Source: a virus. From it: DNA of 25,574 nucleotides. Numbering within the stretch: the stretch's first letter is position 1; each line of letters starts with the position of its first letter. This document shows positions 1-8,689 of this stretch, piece after piece. Below the pieces are notes generated by a model. The model did not search any database and was not told the DNA's origin. It worked only from the letters and a program-made list of their open reading frames with translations. Position numbers and translations under genes: made by a program. Where the stretch lies: positions 1 to 25,574 of the IMG/VR virus record IMGVR_UViG_3300030104_002524; one strand, 5' to 3'.

Positions 1-1
1 T

Positions 2-541
2 TATCCAAGTTTATATAATATAACTACAACTAATGTAACTTCTAATTCAACTTACGCAGAAGTTCCAGCAACCACAGTATCTGTAGTTAATTCTTGGGTA
101 CAGAATGCAGATGGCGACCAATACACAAGTGCAGGAATAGAGTTACTTACTAACTTCCCACCTTCAAGTACTAATACTGCTGTTCAGTTTTCAAATACTT
201 CTAATGGTAAGACAGTTTATTTAGTTGTTAAAAGAAAATTTGCTAGACCTACTGCTGAAACAGATGATTTATCTACTACTTGTTTATTAGAAGATTCATA
301 CCATCAGATAGTTATGATTGGTGCAGTAGCTGACATTATGGGAGCTACAGATATAGATGCTTCAACACAGGAATTTATTACAGAGAAACTATCAGCAGAA
401 AATTATCCTATTGGTTCTGGAGAGAGATTAAGAAATGCTTTACTTAGACTAAGGTCATTGTTAATTGATGAAGCAAGAGGAGATTTAAGGTCTTTATATC
501 CACAAGCCGTTGCAATAAGTAACATCAATTACAGTGCGTAA
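2..541 (+). CDS. Head-tail connector/adaptor-like protein, 5' end cut off
   Basis: The frame is open from base 2 without a start codon, so the gene begins before the window. About 179 residues are visible, ending in a helical region rich in Arg and Leu that contains the stretch RNALLRLRSLL. The stop overlaps the next start as TAATG. The visible part has a Thr/Ser-rich beta-like first half and an alpha-helical second half. Its position, directly before a large tail protein and, on a circular map, after portal and capsid genes, is that of a head-tail adaptor. No diagnostic motif was recognised, so the role rests on context and size. Confidence 0.6.
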   Translation, partial: YPSLYNITTTNVTSNSTYAEVPATTVSVVNSWVQNADGDQYTSAGIELLTNFPPSSTNTAVQFSNTSNGKTVYLVVKRKFARPTAETDDLSTTCLLEDSYHQIVMIGAVADIMGATDIDASTQEFITEKLSAENYPIGSGERLRNALLRLRSLLIDEARGDLRSLYPQAVAISNINYSA

Positions 542-2463
542 TGGCTGTACTACCTTCACCATCTAATACATCTGAACCACAGGCACAAGGATTTGAAGCT
601 AACTTAGATGACTTATTCTTAAGATTTGCTGTTGGTCCTGGTAGGCAGATGCAAATAAATACTGCTCCATTACAGGCACAAGCTATACAAACATCAGAAA
701 CTCCAGAAGATTTCCAACAAGAGTTTGGTCAGATTTATTCAAGGACTGATTTCTCTGGTGGTTCTGGATTAGATAAAGCACATAAAAGAAATGCTAGTGA
801 AATGGATTTCTCTAGGTTTTGGGATAGTAATGGTATTGATGTTTTTAGTGGTAAAGCTGTAGGACAGGAATATAAAGTATCTTTACTTAATTCAACAGAG
901 GAAGTTACTACTTCTTCTGAAACAAATCTTTATGCACAACAATTAGATGGAACAATATTTTATGCTGATGGTGCTGTTCTTAAAAAGATAACTACTCCAT
1001 TAACAGGTAGTACAAGTACAGATGGTACACCAAGTGCAGGTAATGATATTACTGGATTAGCTATTATGGGTAATCAGTTATTCATTGTAGCTAATGGTGT
1101 TGTCTATCAGAGAACAGGTGCAGGTACTTATGGAAGTTATAACTCTGATAATACTTACAGTAGATTATGGTCTGCTAAAGGTAGATTAATTGCATCAGAT
1201 ACATCTGGAGTTCTTTATGAAATAGAACCATCTTCTGGAACAGCAGGAGCTGATAATACTATTCACTCACTTAGGAATGGTAGAAGTTGGACAGATGTCT
1301 GTGATGCAGGTGCAGTTGTACTAGCTACAGCAGATGATGGATATATATATTCTTTAGCTGATGAGAGTTCTAACTTAACTCTTAAAGGTCAAACCTTTAT
1401 TGAAGGTGAAGTACCTAACGCAATAGATGCAGCACAAGGTTTAATATTTTATGGTACTTATGAAAACACTGCTAGTGGAAAGATTGGAAGATTATATAGA
1501 GCAGAGATTACTAATGCTAATAGTTTGTATGTATTGGTTAATGCACAGTTAATTAAACAATGGGGTGATGGTACAACTACTTTGGACCAAGCACCTTACA
1601 GTATTATTTCAACAAGAGATAGTATCTATACAGGTATAAAAGATACAGCATCTAAGACTAACTTATGGAGATACTACTTACCTACTGGTGGAATAGCTAG
1701 AGATTTAGAATTTGCAGAAGGTGGAATAGTAAAAGGTCTTACAGTATTTTCTGATAAGTTATTTGCAACTGTAAGTGGTGGTGGAATATACAGAGAAACT
1801 TCTAACTATGTTTCTTCTGGTTACATCATTACAGCATTAGGAGATTTCTTTACATCAGAAAAGAAACAGTGGGTTGGAGCTAAATTAAATACACAATCAG
1901 TAAGTTCAGGAAGTGTCAAGTTATCTACTTCAACTATTGCTGCAGATATTAGTAATCCTTCAGCAACTACTTGGGCAGAACAAGTAAACATTAATTCTGG
2001 TACAGGTGGTGAAGAAGAAGTTATGACTTTGGTTAGTGGTAGATGGATTGCAGGAAAAATAGATATAACAACAGATGACCAAACACAATCTCCTGGACTA
2101 CTTTCATTTGCTATTAGAGGTTTCCAGTTGGTTAATGACTTGGTTGTAGATATACCAGTTAATATATCAGACCAAATAGAAAGACCATTTAGAAAAAGAA
2201 TTAAGGTTAATGGACAAGGTGAGTTGGTATATCAAGCACTTAGAAACAAAGAAGGAAAGAATGTTCAATTAGAGATATACAGACCAGATACATTATTAAG
2301 AGGTATAATAGAAAATGTTAGCAGTCCTATTGAAGAAATATCTCCAAGAGGTTCTGTAACAACTTATTGTCTAGTAAGATTTAGAGGTAGTAAGGTAATA
2401 CAAATATCTACTGCTGGAGAAGGGTTAGGTATAGCATTACTAGGAACTGGAAGATTAGGATAG
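541..2463 (+). CDS. Large tail protein with beta-propeller-like repeats (candidate tail nozzle)
   Basis: The 640-residue protein starts at the TAATG overlap with the connector gene. From about residue 130 to 430 it carries repeated short beta-blade phrases such as LYAQQLDGTIFYADG, GNQLFIVANGVVYQRTG, GRLIASDTSGVLYEI, DGYIYSLAD and DKLFATVSGGGIYRETS, each a strand pair ending in a Tyr/Ile-rich strand. This is the pattern of a WD/PQQ-like beta-propeller. The C-terminal 120 residues look like a separate beta domain. In short-tailed phages a propeller-bearing nozzle protein follows the small adaptor gene, as here. A tail hub or stabilisation protein is an alternative. The propeller reading is from repeats seen by eye; the nozzle role is inference. 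Confidence 0.55.
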   Translation: MAVLPSPSNTSEPQAQGFEANLDDLFLRFAVGPGRQMQINTAPLQAQAIQTSETPEDFQQEFGQIYSRTDFSGGSGLDKAHKRNASEMDFSRFWDSNGIDVFSGKAVGQEYKVSLLNSTEEVTTSSETNLYAQQLDGTIFYADGAVLKKITTPLTGSTSTDGTPSAGNDITGLAIMGNQLFIVANGVVYQRTGAGTYGSYNSDNTYSRLWSAKGRLIASDTSGVLYEIEPSSGTAGADNTIHSLRNGRSWTDVCDAGAVVLATADDGYIYSLADESSNLTLKGQTFIEGEVPNAIDAAQGLIFYGTYENTASGKIGRLYRAEITNANSLYVLVNAQLIKQWGDGTTTLDQAPYSIISTRDSIYTGIKDTASKTNLWRYYLPTGGIARDLEFAEGGIVKGLTVFSDKLFATVSGGGIYRETSNYVSSGYIITALGDFFTSEKKQWVGAKLNTQSVSSGSVKLSTSTIAADISNPSATTWAEQVNINSGTGGEEEVMTLVSGRWIAGKIDITTDDQTQSPGLLSFAIRGFQLVNDLVVDIPVNISDQIERPFRKRIKVNGQGELVYQALRNKEGKNVQLEIYRPDTLLRGIIENVSSPIEEISPRGSVTTYCLVRFRGSKVIQISTAGEGLGIALLGTGRLG

Positions 2464-2464
2464 A

Positions 2465-4597
2465 ATGACAGCACAAGAAACGAAGCTATTTAACGCATTT
2501 GAAACAACGCTAACAGCTACTGCTGGAGCTTCAGACTTAACATTTACAGTAAACTCTGTAACAGATTCTTATGGAACTACTCTTGCTGCTAATGTTTATC
2601 TTGTTTTAAATCCAGATAGTTCTACAAATAGAGAAGTAATAGAAGTTACTTCAGTAAATTCAGGTACAAAGACTTTAACTTGTAGTGCTATTGGTAAAAG
2701 ATATTTAGCAGGTTCAGCAGCAACATCAGGATTATCACACGCTTCAGGTTCTGTTGTCAGAATGTCGCCATTACAACAACACATAGAAGATTTAAATGAC
2801 AGAGTAGATACCATAATTAATGAAGCTGGTACAGCAGTTAATACTTCCTTATTCTTAGATGAAGATGATATGTCCACAGATTCTGCTACTAAAGGTGTAA
2901 CACAGCAATCAGTTAAGGCTTATGTAGATGCACAAGTAACAGCACAAGACTTAGATTTAATATCTGATTCAGGCACAATAGATATAGACTTAGATTCTGA
3001 ATCACTAACAGTATCAGGTGGAGAAGGTATTGATACATCTGCTACAGGAACAACATTAACTATTGCAGGAGAAGATGCTTCAACTTCTAATAAAGGTATA
3101 GCAAGTTTCTCATCAGATAACTTTTCAGTTTCCTCTGGTGATGTAACTATTAAAGCTGGTGGTGTAGATTTAACAGCAGAAGTAACAGGAACATTACCTG
3201 TAGCTAATGGTGGTACAGGTGCTACTGCTTTTGATGACAAAGCTGTAATAATTACACAAGATACAGGAACAGATACTTTAGCTGCTGCAGTAATGGATGC
3301 AAATGGTGAATTACTTATAGGTGGTACATCTGGTCCAGCAGTTGCAACATTAACAGCAGGTTCAAATATAACAATAACAAACTCTGATGGTGGAATAAGT
3401 ATTGCTGCAACAGATACAAATACAACTTACACAGCAGGTGATGGTCTTGATTTATCTGGTACAGAATTTAGTACAGACTTAAAATCTAATGGTGGTCTTG
3501 TAATAGAATCTACAGAACTAGCAGTAGATTTAGGTGCTAGTTCAATAACAGGAACATTAGATGAAACTGATGGTGGTACTGGGCTTACAGGTTATACAGC
3601 AGGAGATGTAATTTATGCTTCTGGTACTGATACTCTTGCTAAGTTAGCAAAGGGTTCTGCTGGTCAAGTATTAAAAATGAACTCTGGAGCAACAGCTCCT
3701 GAATGGGGTTCTGATGCTTCACAAACATATACAGCAGGAGATGGTTTAGATTTAAATACAGCAGAGTTTAGTGTGGACCTCAAATCAAATGGTGGTTTGG
3801 TAATTGAATCAACTGAAGTTGCTGTTGATTTAGGTGCTTCATCAATCACTGGTACATTAGCAGTTGGTGATGGTGGTACAGGACAAACAACATATACAAA
3901 TGGTCAATTACTTATAGGTAACACAACAGGTAATACATTAGCTAAAGCTACTTTAACTGCTGGTTCTAATGTTTCTATTACTAATGGTACAGGTTCTATT
4001 ACTATCGCAGCTACCGATACTAATACAACTTATACTGCTGGTGATGGATTAGATTTATCAAGCACAGAGTTTAGTGCTGACCTTAAAGCTGATGGTGGAT
4101 TAGTTATAGAATCTACAGAAATGGCTGTTGATTTAGGAGCTTCCTCTATTACAGGTACTCTTGATGAAACAGATGGTGGAACAGGTTTAACAAGCTACGC
4201 TGCTGGAGATATTCTATATGCTAGTGGTTCTAATACCTTAGCTAAACTAACTAAAGGTTCTGCTGGTGAAGCGTTGAAGATGAACTCTGGTGGTACTGCT
4301 CCAGAATGGGGTTCAGTAGGTTCAGCATCTTCATTATCTGATGGAGATAGCTCTTTAGAACTTGCAGATGGTCTGGATAATGGTTTAACTTTTGAATTAG
4401 ATGGAACATCAGCTTCAGATACAATGGCTACCTGGAATAGAGCAGGTGTTGCATTAACAACAATGGGTGGAATATTTACTCATCATCAAACACAGGCAGC
4501 TACTTATACAGTTGCAGCTAACACAGGTTCAGTATTAGCAGGTCCAATAACAATCACAGGTACAGTAACTAATAATGGCACTATGGTTGTTGTATGA
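2465..4597 (+). CDS. Tail fibre protein built from about 100-residue repeats
   Basis: The 710-residue protein starts 1 nt after the previous stop. Residues 1-130 form a non-repetitive N-terminal part with a short helix (PLQQHIEDLNDRVDTIINE), probably the attachment end. Residues 130-240 are Ser/Thr/Asp-rich. From 240 onward the chain carries GGTG phrases (VANGGTG, DGGTGLT, DGGTGQT) and three tandem units beginning TYTAGDGLDL at residues 321, 421 and 522. GGTG motifs and long Thr/Ser/Gly repeats are typical of trimeric phage tail fibres. The last 85 residues are non-repetitive and may be the distal tip. The stop overlaps the next start as ATGA. Receptor is unknown. Confidence 0.8.
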   Translation: MTAQETKLFNAFETTLTATAGASDLTFTVNSVTDSYGTTLAANVYLVLNPDSSTNREVIEVTSVNSGTKTLTCSAIGKRYLAGSAATSGLSHASGSVVRMSPLQQHIEDLNDRVDTIINEAGTAVNTSLFLDEDDMSTDSATKGVTQQSVKAYVDAQVTAQDLDLISDSGTIDIDLDSESLTVSGGEGIDTSATGTTLTIAGEDASTSNKGIASFSSDNFSVSSGDVTIKAGGVDLTAEVTGTLPVANGGTGATAFDDKAVIITQDTGTDTLAAAVMDANGELLIGGTSGPAVATLTAGSNITITNSDGGISIAATDTNTTYTAGDGLDLSGTEFSTDLKSNGGLVIESTELAVDLGASSITGTLDETDGGTGLTGYTAGDVIYASGTDTLAKLAKGSAGQVLKMNSGATAPEWGSDASQTYTAGDGLDLNTAEFSVDLKSNGGLVIESTEVAVDLGASSITGTLAVGDGGTGQTTYTNGQLLIGNTTGNTLAKATLTAGSNVSITNGTGSITIAATDTNTTYTAGDGLDLSSTEFSADLKADGGLVIESTEMAVDLGASSITGTLDETDGGTGLTSYAAGDILYASGSNTLAKLTKGSAGEALKMNSGGTAPEWGSVGSASSLSDGDSSLELADGLDNGLTFELDGTSASDTMATWNRAGVALTTMGGIFTHHQTQAATYTVAANTGSVLAGPITITGTVTNNGTMVVV
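3425..4327 (+). repeat. Three tandem about 300-bp units inside the fibre gene
   Basis: The units encode residues 321-420, 421-521 and 522-621. All begin TYTAGDGLDL, then share GGLVIEST and AVDLGASSITGTL. Units 1 and 3 end in a type A half (ILYASG/VIYASG, KMNSG, TAPEWGS). Unit 2 ends in a type B half (LTAGSN, ITNG, ITIAATDTNT) that also occurs just before unit 1 at residues 290-320. The order is therefore B-A-B-A. DNA identity is lower than protein identity, so the duplication is old or synonymous sites have diverged. Confidence 0.85.
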
Positions 4598-4785
4598 CAG
4601 AGGTAAAAGTAAACACAATCATTCTTTCATCAGGTAATAATATTTCAATAGATGTGCCTTTAAATTTAAAATCATATACAACTACAGCAAGAAATTCTTT
4701 AACAAGTGCAGCTGGAGATATAATATATAATACAACAGACAGCAAAGCACAGTTTTATAATGGAAGTAGTTGGAGTGATTTATAA
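4594..4785 (+). CDS. Stand-alone copy of the fibre N-terminal module (63 aa)
   Basis: The start overlaps the fibre stop as ATGA and the stop overlaps the next start as TAATG, so it is embedded in a coupled operon. The whole protein equals the first 62 or so residues of the two genes that follow: all three share the pattern xVNTI....NN...PLNLKSYTTT....LT..AGD.IYNT.......YNGSSW. It lacks the glycine-rich domain. It could be a separate subunit that occupies the same socket on the tail, or the remains of a fibre gene that lost its distal domain. Both readings are inference. The homology is clear from the sequence. Confidence 0.8.
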   Translation: MTEVKVNTIILSSGNNISIDVPLNLKSYTTTARNSLTSAAGDIIYNTTDSKAQFYNGSSWSDL

Positions 4786-5876
4786 TGTCGCAGTTAGAAG
4801 TAAACTCAATAGACAAATATTCAGGTAATAATCTTTTAGTAGGTAGTCCTTTAAATTTAAAGTCATATACTACAACACAAATGAACGCACTCACAGCTGT
4901 AGCTGGAGATATGATTTACAATACTACAACAGGTTCACCTCATTTTTATAATGGTTCATCTTGGCAAGAATCTTGGAATAAACCAGCTTTAACAGTTAAT
5001 TATTTAGTAGTTGCTGGTGGAGGTGGTGGAGGTGGTACTGGCTCATCAGTAAGCGACCAAGCCTGTGGAGGTGGTGGAGCAGGTGGACTTCGTTCAACTG
5101 TCGGTAATACAGGTGGTGGAGGTTCTTTAGAAAGTGCATTAACTTTAGTAGCTGGAACAGATTATACAGTAACAGTAGGTGCTGGTGGTTCTGCTAATGG
5201 TCAAGGTAGTGATTCTGTATTTAGTTCAATAACTTCTGCTGGTGGTGCTAGAGGTGAACAATATGGTCAAAATGGCGACACTGGTGGTTCTGGTGGTGGA
5301 GGTGGTGGAACTGACTCTGGTGGTGCAGGTACTGGTGGTTCAGGTACAGCTAATCAAGGTTATGATGGTGGTGCAGGTAATGTAGCTTACGCTTCAAGTT
5401 CTGGTGGAGGTGGTGGTGGTGCTGGAGTTGCAGGTGGTACTGCTGTATCAACTGGTGGTGGTACAGGTGGTAATGGTGTAATTTGTAATATAATAAGTTC
5501 ATCTCAAGCAACAACTGCTTCAGTTGGAGAAGTTGTTAGTTCAGATGTTTATTATGCTGGTGGTGGAGCAGGTGGACACGACCCTAGAGGTACAAGTAAA
5601 GTAGCTAAATCTGGTGGTACAGGTGGTGGAGCTGATAGCCAAGCTGGTACTGCTGCTGGTGTTGCAGGAACTGTTAATACTGGTGGTGGTGGTTCTGGTC
5701 CTGGCTCTGTAAGTAATGGTACTGGTGGTACTGGTGGTAAAGGAATTGTAATACTTAAATATCCAGATGCTTACACTATTACAGTTCCAGGTGCATTAAC
5801 AAGTACAACAGTAACTACTACTGGTTACAAAATGACTATTTTTACAAATGGAACAGGAGATGTGAGCTTCGCATAA
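4785..5876 (+). CDS. Glycine-rich tail fibre/adhesin-like protein A
   Basis: The 363-residue protein has residues 1-62 as the shared N-terminal module (PLNLKSYTTT, AGDMIYNTT, FYNGSSW). A beta segment NYLVVAGG follows, then about 250 residues dominated by Gly with short spacers (runs such as GGGGGGG and TGGSGTANQG). It closes with a C-terminal beta segment containing GIVILKYP and VTTTGYKMTIFTNGTGDVSF. This architecture is a known phage tail-tip type; glycine-rich adhesins such as the gp38 of T4-like phages pack polyglycine-II helices in a sandwich, and the same fold is plausible here. It is a paralogue of the next gene. Start and stop both overlap neighbours (TAATG). Confidence 0.75.
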   Translation: MSQLEVNSIDKYSGNNLLVGSPLNLKSYTTTQMNALTAVAGDMIYNTTTGSPHFYNGSSWQESWNKPALTVNYLVVAGGGGGGGTGSSVSDQACGGGGAGGLRSTVGNTGGGGSLESALTLVAGTDYTVTVGAGGSANGQGSDSVFSSITSAGGARGEQYGQNGDTGGSGGGGGGTDSGGAGTGGSGTANQGYDGGAGNVAYASSSGGGGGGAGVAGGTAVSTGGGTGGNGVICNIISSSQATTASVGEVVSSDVYYAGGGAGGHDPRGTSKVAKSGGTGGGADSQAGTAAGVAGTVNTGGGGSGPGSVSNGTGGTGGKGIVILKYPDAYTITVPGALTSTTVTTTGYKMTIFTNGTGDVSFA

Positions 5877-6919
5877 TGAGTACATTAAAAACAAACACAA
5901 TATCAACAAATGATGCTAACAATGTAGCATTAAGTAATCAATTAAATTTAAAATCTTATACAACAACTGCTAGAGATGCTTTAACTTCTGTTGCTGGTGA
6001 TTTGGTATATAATACTTCTACCTCAAAAGTTCAAGTTTACACTGGTTCAGCTTGGGAAAATTTAGGTGTTACTACTTTTACAATGGACTACCTAATTATT
6101 GGTGCAGGTGGTGGTGGAGGTTCTTACTATGGTGGTGGAGGAGGAGCAGGTGCTTATCGTGCTTCTTATAACTCTGAAGCATCTGGAGGTGGTGGTTCTA
6201 GTGAAACAGCATTAACTTTAACAAAAGGTATAAATTATTTAGTTTCTATAGGTGCTGGTGGTGCAGGTAAATCTGGTAATAATCAAAGTGATGGTAAACA
6301 AGGTTTTCCTACAATCTTTTCAACTATTCATTCTATTGGTGGAGGATTTGGTGGTAGAGGTCAAGGTGGAGATGGTGGCTCTGGTGGTGGAGGTGGTGTT
6401 TCTGGAGGTTCAAATCCTGGTGGTTCAGGTACAGCTAATAGAGGTTATGATGGTGGCGATAATGCTAGTGGTTCACCCTATCCAACTGGTGGTGGAGGTG
6501 GTGCAGGAGCTGTTGGAGCAGATGGTTCTGGAGGTAGCTCTGGTGCTGGAGGTACAGGTGTTGCTTCTACAATCACAGGTTCTAGTGTAACTAGAGCTGG
6601 TGGAGGTGGAGGTGGCGGTGCTGGTGGTGGTGGTTCATCTGGTGAAGCTGGAGGCTCTGGTGGTACTGGTGGTGGAGGAGCTGGTGGCTCTAACGCAGCA
6701 GGAACTGCAGGAACTGCTAACACTGGTAGTGGTGGCGGTGGTGGTGATGGAGGTCAAGGTGGTACTGGTGGTTCAGGAGTAGTAATACTTCGTTGGACAA
6801 CTGCTAATGCTACTATTGGTGGCACTAGAACAGGACTTACAGATGGTGGTGTACAGACAGATGGTTCAGATTCATATATAATTTTTACAGCAGGTGAAGG
6901 AGTAATCACATTTAGTTGA
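5876..6919 (+). CDS. Glycine-rich tail fibre/adhesin-like protein B
   Basis: The 347-residue protein is a paralogue of the preceding gene in the same order: module (QLNLKSYTTT, AGDLVYNTS), MDYLIIGAGGGGG, a long Gly-rich core and a C-terminal beta segment GVVILRW...YIIFTAGEGVITFS. The core has diverged in spacer sequence while both ends are conserved, as expected if the ends anchor and cap the structure and the middle adapts to receptors. The Gly-rich DNA makes long open frames on both strands and in other phases; those are artefacts of composition. Confidence 0.75.
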   Translation: MSTLKTNTISTNDANNVALSNQLNLKSYTTTARDALTSVAGDLVYNTSTSKVQVYTGSAWENLGVTTFTMDYLIIGAGGGGGSYYGGGGGAGAYRASYNSEASGGGGSSETALTLTKGINYLVSIGAGGAGKSGNNQSDGKQGFPTIFSTIHSIGGGFGGRGQGGDGGSGGGGGVSGGSNPGGSGTANRGYDGGDNASGSPYPTGGGGGAGAVGADGSGGSSGAGGTGVASTITGSSVTRAGGGGGGGAGGGGSSGEAGGSGGTGGGGAGGSNAAGTAGTANTGSGGGGGDGGQGGTGGSGVVILRWTTANATIGGTRTGLTDGGVQTDGSDSYIIFTAGEGVITFS

Positions 6920-6934
6920 TATAATAGGAGAGAT

Positions 6935-7324
6935 ATGGCACATTACGCATTTATAAATAGCAACAACATAGTAACAGAGGTAATCACAGGTGTTGATGAA
7001 GATAAAACTGATAACTTACCTGATGGATTTGATTCTTGGGAAGCCTGGTATGCAGATTTCAGAGGTCAGACCTGTAAAAGAACTTCTTACAATACAATAA
7101 ATAACGCACATACTGATGGAGGAACTGCTTTTAGAGGTAACTATGCTGGTATTGGATATACTTATGATGCAGAAAATGATGTATTTATTCCAGAAAAACC
7201 TTATAGTAAATGGGTACTAGATGAATCTACTTGGTCTTGGAAAGCACCAACTGATATGCCAGATGATGGTAAGTTATATATTTGGAATGATAACAAAGGT
7301 GAATGGGAAGAAGTAACTGAATAA
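6935..7324 (+). CDS. Conserved marine-phage tail-tip protein (129 aa)
   Basis: It is preceded by a good ribosome site (AGGAG, 5 nt before the start region). The start MAHYAFINSNNIVTEVITG and the later phrases CKRTSYNT, GGTAFRGNYAGIGYTYD and FIPEKPY...W form a pattern I recognise from many marine phage structural proteins encoded near fibre genes. The C-terminal part is rich in Trp and acidic residues. No enzymatic motif is present. Its exact position in the virion is not known to me. Stop and next start overlap as TAATG. Confidence 0.65.
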   Translation: MAHYAFINSNNIVTEVITGVDEDKTDNLPDGFDSWEAWYADFRGQTCKRTSYNTINNAHTDGGTAFRGNYAGIGYTYDAENDVFIPEKPYSKWVLDESTWSWKAPTDMPDDGKLYIWNDNKGEWEEVTE

Positions 7325-7983
7325 TGTCTAGCGAAATAAAGGTAGATACTATATCAGAAAAGACATCAACAAATGGTGTAGTCATTGATGGTGTTACATT
7401 AAAAGACAGTAAAATTGGTGGAACAATAACGATACCTGGTTCTACTGGAACTATGGCTTTGACTTCAGATATTAGTAGTGGAGGACTTGTTCATCTAAGC
7501 ACAGATACTTTTACAACAGCTTCCTCTTTTACTAAAGATAGTATATTTAGTGCCACTTATGATTACTACAATATTGTGGGTTCTGTAGGTGCTACTAATA
7601 ATGCAAATGGTACTGTTACATTTCTTTTAAGAGGAAGTGCTAGTGATGTAACTTCAAATTATCAAGGTTTAAGGAACTATGCTAATATAGGTTCTGCTGC
7701 TTCTTCTGGTGGTACAACTACAGGAACAGGTAGTTGGTATGTAGCTGATGCTGGTGGTTCTGATGCTGATAGAATGGCATTTGATATAATGCTTTATAAA
7801 CCTTTTGTGGCAGTAGATACTAGGTATGCTTGTAATGGGATGGGTCCTTATGCAAGTGCTTGGTATTATCAACAATCTTATGGTTATAATAGTAATGATA
7901 CCTCTTATGATGGGTTTAAATTAAATTATAGTGGAACAGAATTTACTGGTTCAGTTTCAATTTTTGGATTAGTAAAGAGTTAA
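7324..7983 (+). CDS. Tail-fibre-like protein with short N-terminal module
   Basis: The 219-residue protein begins MSSEIKVDTISEKTS, a shortened form of the xVNTI start of the fibre module. IPGSTGTMALTSD follows, a phrase common at the collar of phage fibre tips. The rest is a Ser/Gly/Tyr-rich beta-like domain (residues 60-219) that probably forms the tip. It lies in the same coupled operon as the other fibre genes. It may be an alternative tip or a minor fibre. Confidence 0.6.
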   Translation: MSSEIKVDTISEKTSTNGVVIDGVTLKDSKIGGTITIPGSTGTMALTSDISSGGLVHLSTDTFTTASSFTKDSIFSATYDYYNIVGSVGATNNANGTVTFLLRGSASDVTSNYQGLRNYANIGSAASSGGTTTGTGSWYVADAGGSDADRMAFDIMLYKPFVAVDTRYACNGMGPYASAWYYQQSYGYNSNDTSYDGFKLNYSGTEFTGSVSIFGLVKS

Positions 7984-7984
7984 T

Positions 7985-8275
7985 ATGGCAAAATCAGATT
8001 ACATAGCAGAAGCAACTACAGAAATAAATAATGCTAAACCAATCAAGCAATGGATTAATGGTGAAATGAAAGAATTAACAGACACCGAATATGATTTAAA
8101 AATAGACCAGTTAGCAATTAAAAAAGATTTAGATGCCTCAGAAGGTTACAAAGAAAAAAGAGCTGCTGAATATCCATCAATACCAGACCAGCTTGATGAC
8201 ATCTACCATAATGGAATAGATGCTTGGAAAGAAACTATTAAAGCAACTAAGGACAAATACCCAAAGCCTAGCTAG
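7985..8275 (+). CDS. Small phage tail-associated protein (EYPSIPDQLD type)
   Basis: The 96-residue protein contains KEKRAAEYPSIPDQLDDIYHNG followed by a Lys-rich helix ending DKYPKPS. The phrase EYPSI.DQLD.(I/L)YH is a recurrent signature in small proteins encoded next to fibre genes in many phages; function is unresolved, with assembly or tail-tip roles proposed. It starts 1 nt after the fibre-like gene and closes the structural block. Confidence 0.55.
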   Translation: MAKSDYIAEATTEINNAKPIKQWINGEMKELTDTEYDLKIDQLAIKKDLDASEGYKEKRAAEYPSIPDQLDDIYHNGIDAWKETIKATKDKYPKPS

Positions 8276-8284
8276 TCTTTCATT

Positions 8285-8530
8285 ATGAAAGTATGGATTG
8301 ACCAAGACCTTTGTACTGGTGATGGTATATGTCAAGAAATATCCCCAGATGTATTCATTGGTTTAGATGATGGATTATTTTATGTTAAAGATGGAGATAA
8401 AATCTACGCTGAATCAGAAGGTAATGAAGAAGGTGCAAGAGGTTTAGCTACAGTTCCTAAAGGTGAAGAACCTGCAGTAATAGAATCAGCAGAGGAATGC
8501 CCTGGCGAGTGCATAATGATAGAGCCTTGA
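8285..8530 (+). CDS. Small ferredoxin, actinobacterial single-cluster type
   Basis: The 81-residue acidic protein begins MKVWIDQDLCTGDGICQEISP, with Cys10 and Cys16 spaced C-x5-C. It ends ECPGECIMIEP with Cys72 and Cys76. SPDVFIGLDDGL matches the PDVF..DD.G phrase of ferredoxins that serve P450s and similar enzymes in actinobacteria. Those usually bind a 3Fe-4S cluster through three Cys. The fourth Cys in CPGEC, and the absence of a middle Cys in C-x5-C, leave 3Fe-4S against 4Fe-4S open. It would carry electrons in the cytoplasm; the partner is not in the window. The start sits in a palindrome (CTTTCAT-T-ATGAAAG, 8277-8291) and has no clear ribosome site, so translation may be controlled or weak. 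Confidence 0.8.
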   Translation: MKVWIDQDLCTGDGICQEISPDVFIGLDDGLFYVKDGDKIYAESEGNEEGARGLATVPKGEEPAVIESAEECPGECIMIEP

Positions 8531-8553
8531 AATCCTTAATCATATGATACAAT
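8527..8553 (+). promoter_or_regulatory. Putative promoter with extended -10, leaderless for the next gene
   Basis: TTGAAA (8527-8532) and TACAAT (8548-8553) are 15 bp apart, and TG lies one base before the -10, giving an extended -10. The next ATG (8561) is 7 nt after the -10, so the transcript would begin at or near the start codon. The inverted repeat GATAC-AATC-GTATC (8546-8559) overlaps the -10 and could be an operator. Inference from motif only. Confidence 0.45.
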
Positions 8554-8560
8554 CGTATCT

Positions 8561-8689
8561 ATGGATTATTTTATAGGATTTTTAATAGGTTACTATGCTC
8601 GTATATTTTTTAATTGGTTAAAAACATTAGCTGATAACAAAATCATAGATGAATATGAATGGGATTGGCTATCTACTGATGAGCAATAA
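8561..8689 (+). CDS. Small membrane protein (42 aa)
   Basis: The ORF encodes an N-terminal hydrophobic segment (FIGFLIGYYARIFFNWL, residues 4-20) and an acidic C-terminus (DEYEWDWLSTDEQ). It begins 7 nt after a promoter-like -10 and has no ribosome site, compatible with leaderless expression. It overlaps the next gene by 11 nt. Type and position fit an accessory lysis or membrane protein. I recognise no family. Confidence 0.5.
   Translation: MDYFIGFLIGYYARIFFNWLKTLADNKIIDEYEWDWLSTDEQ

Noticed and set aside
6252-6782. Val/Leu-rich and Pro-rich frames on both strands in the glycine-rich genes
   Set aside because: GGTGGT repeats read in other phases stay open by composition; the glycine frames have the conserved ends and TAATG overlaps.
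6917-6925. TGATATAAT, a perfect extended -10, before the 129-aa gene
   Set aside because: It overlaps the upstream stop and a good ribosome site; a promoter in the middle of the coupled fibre operon is possible but has no other support.
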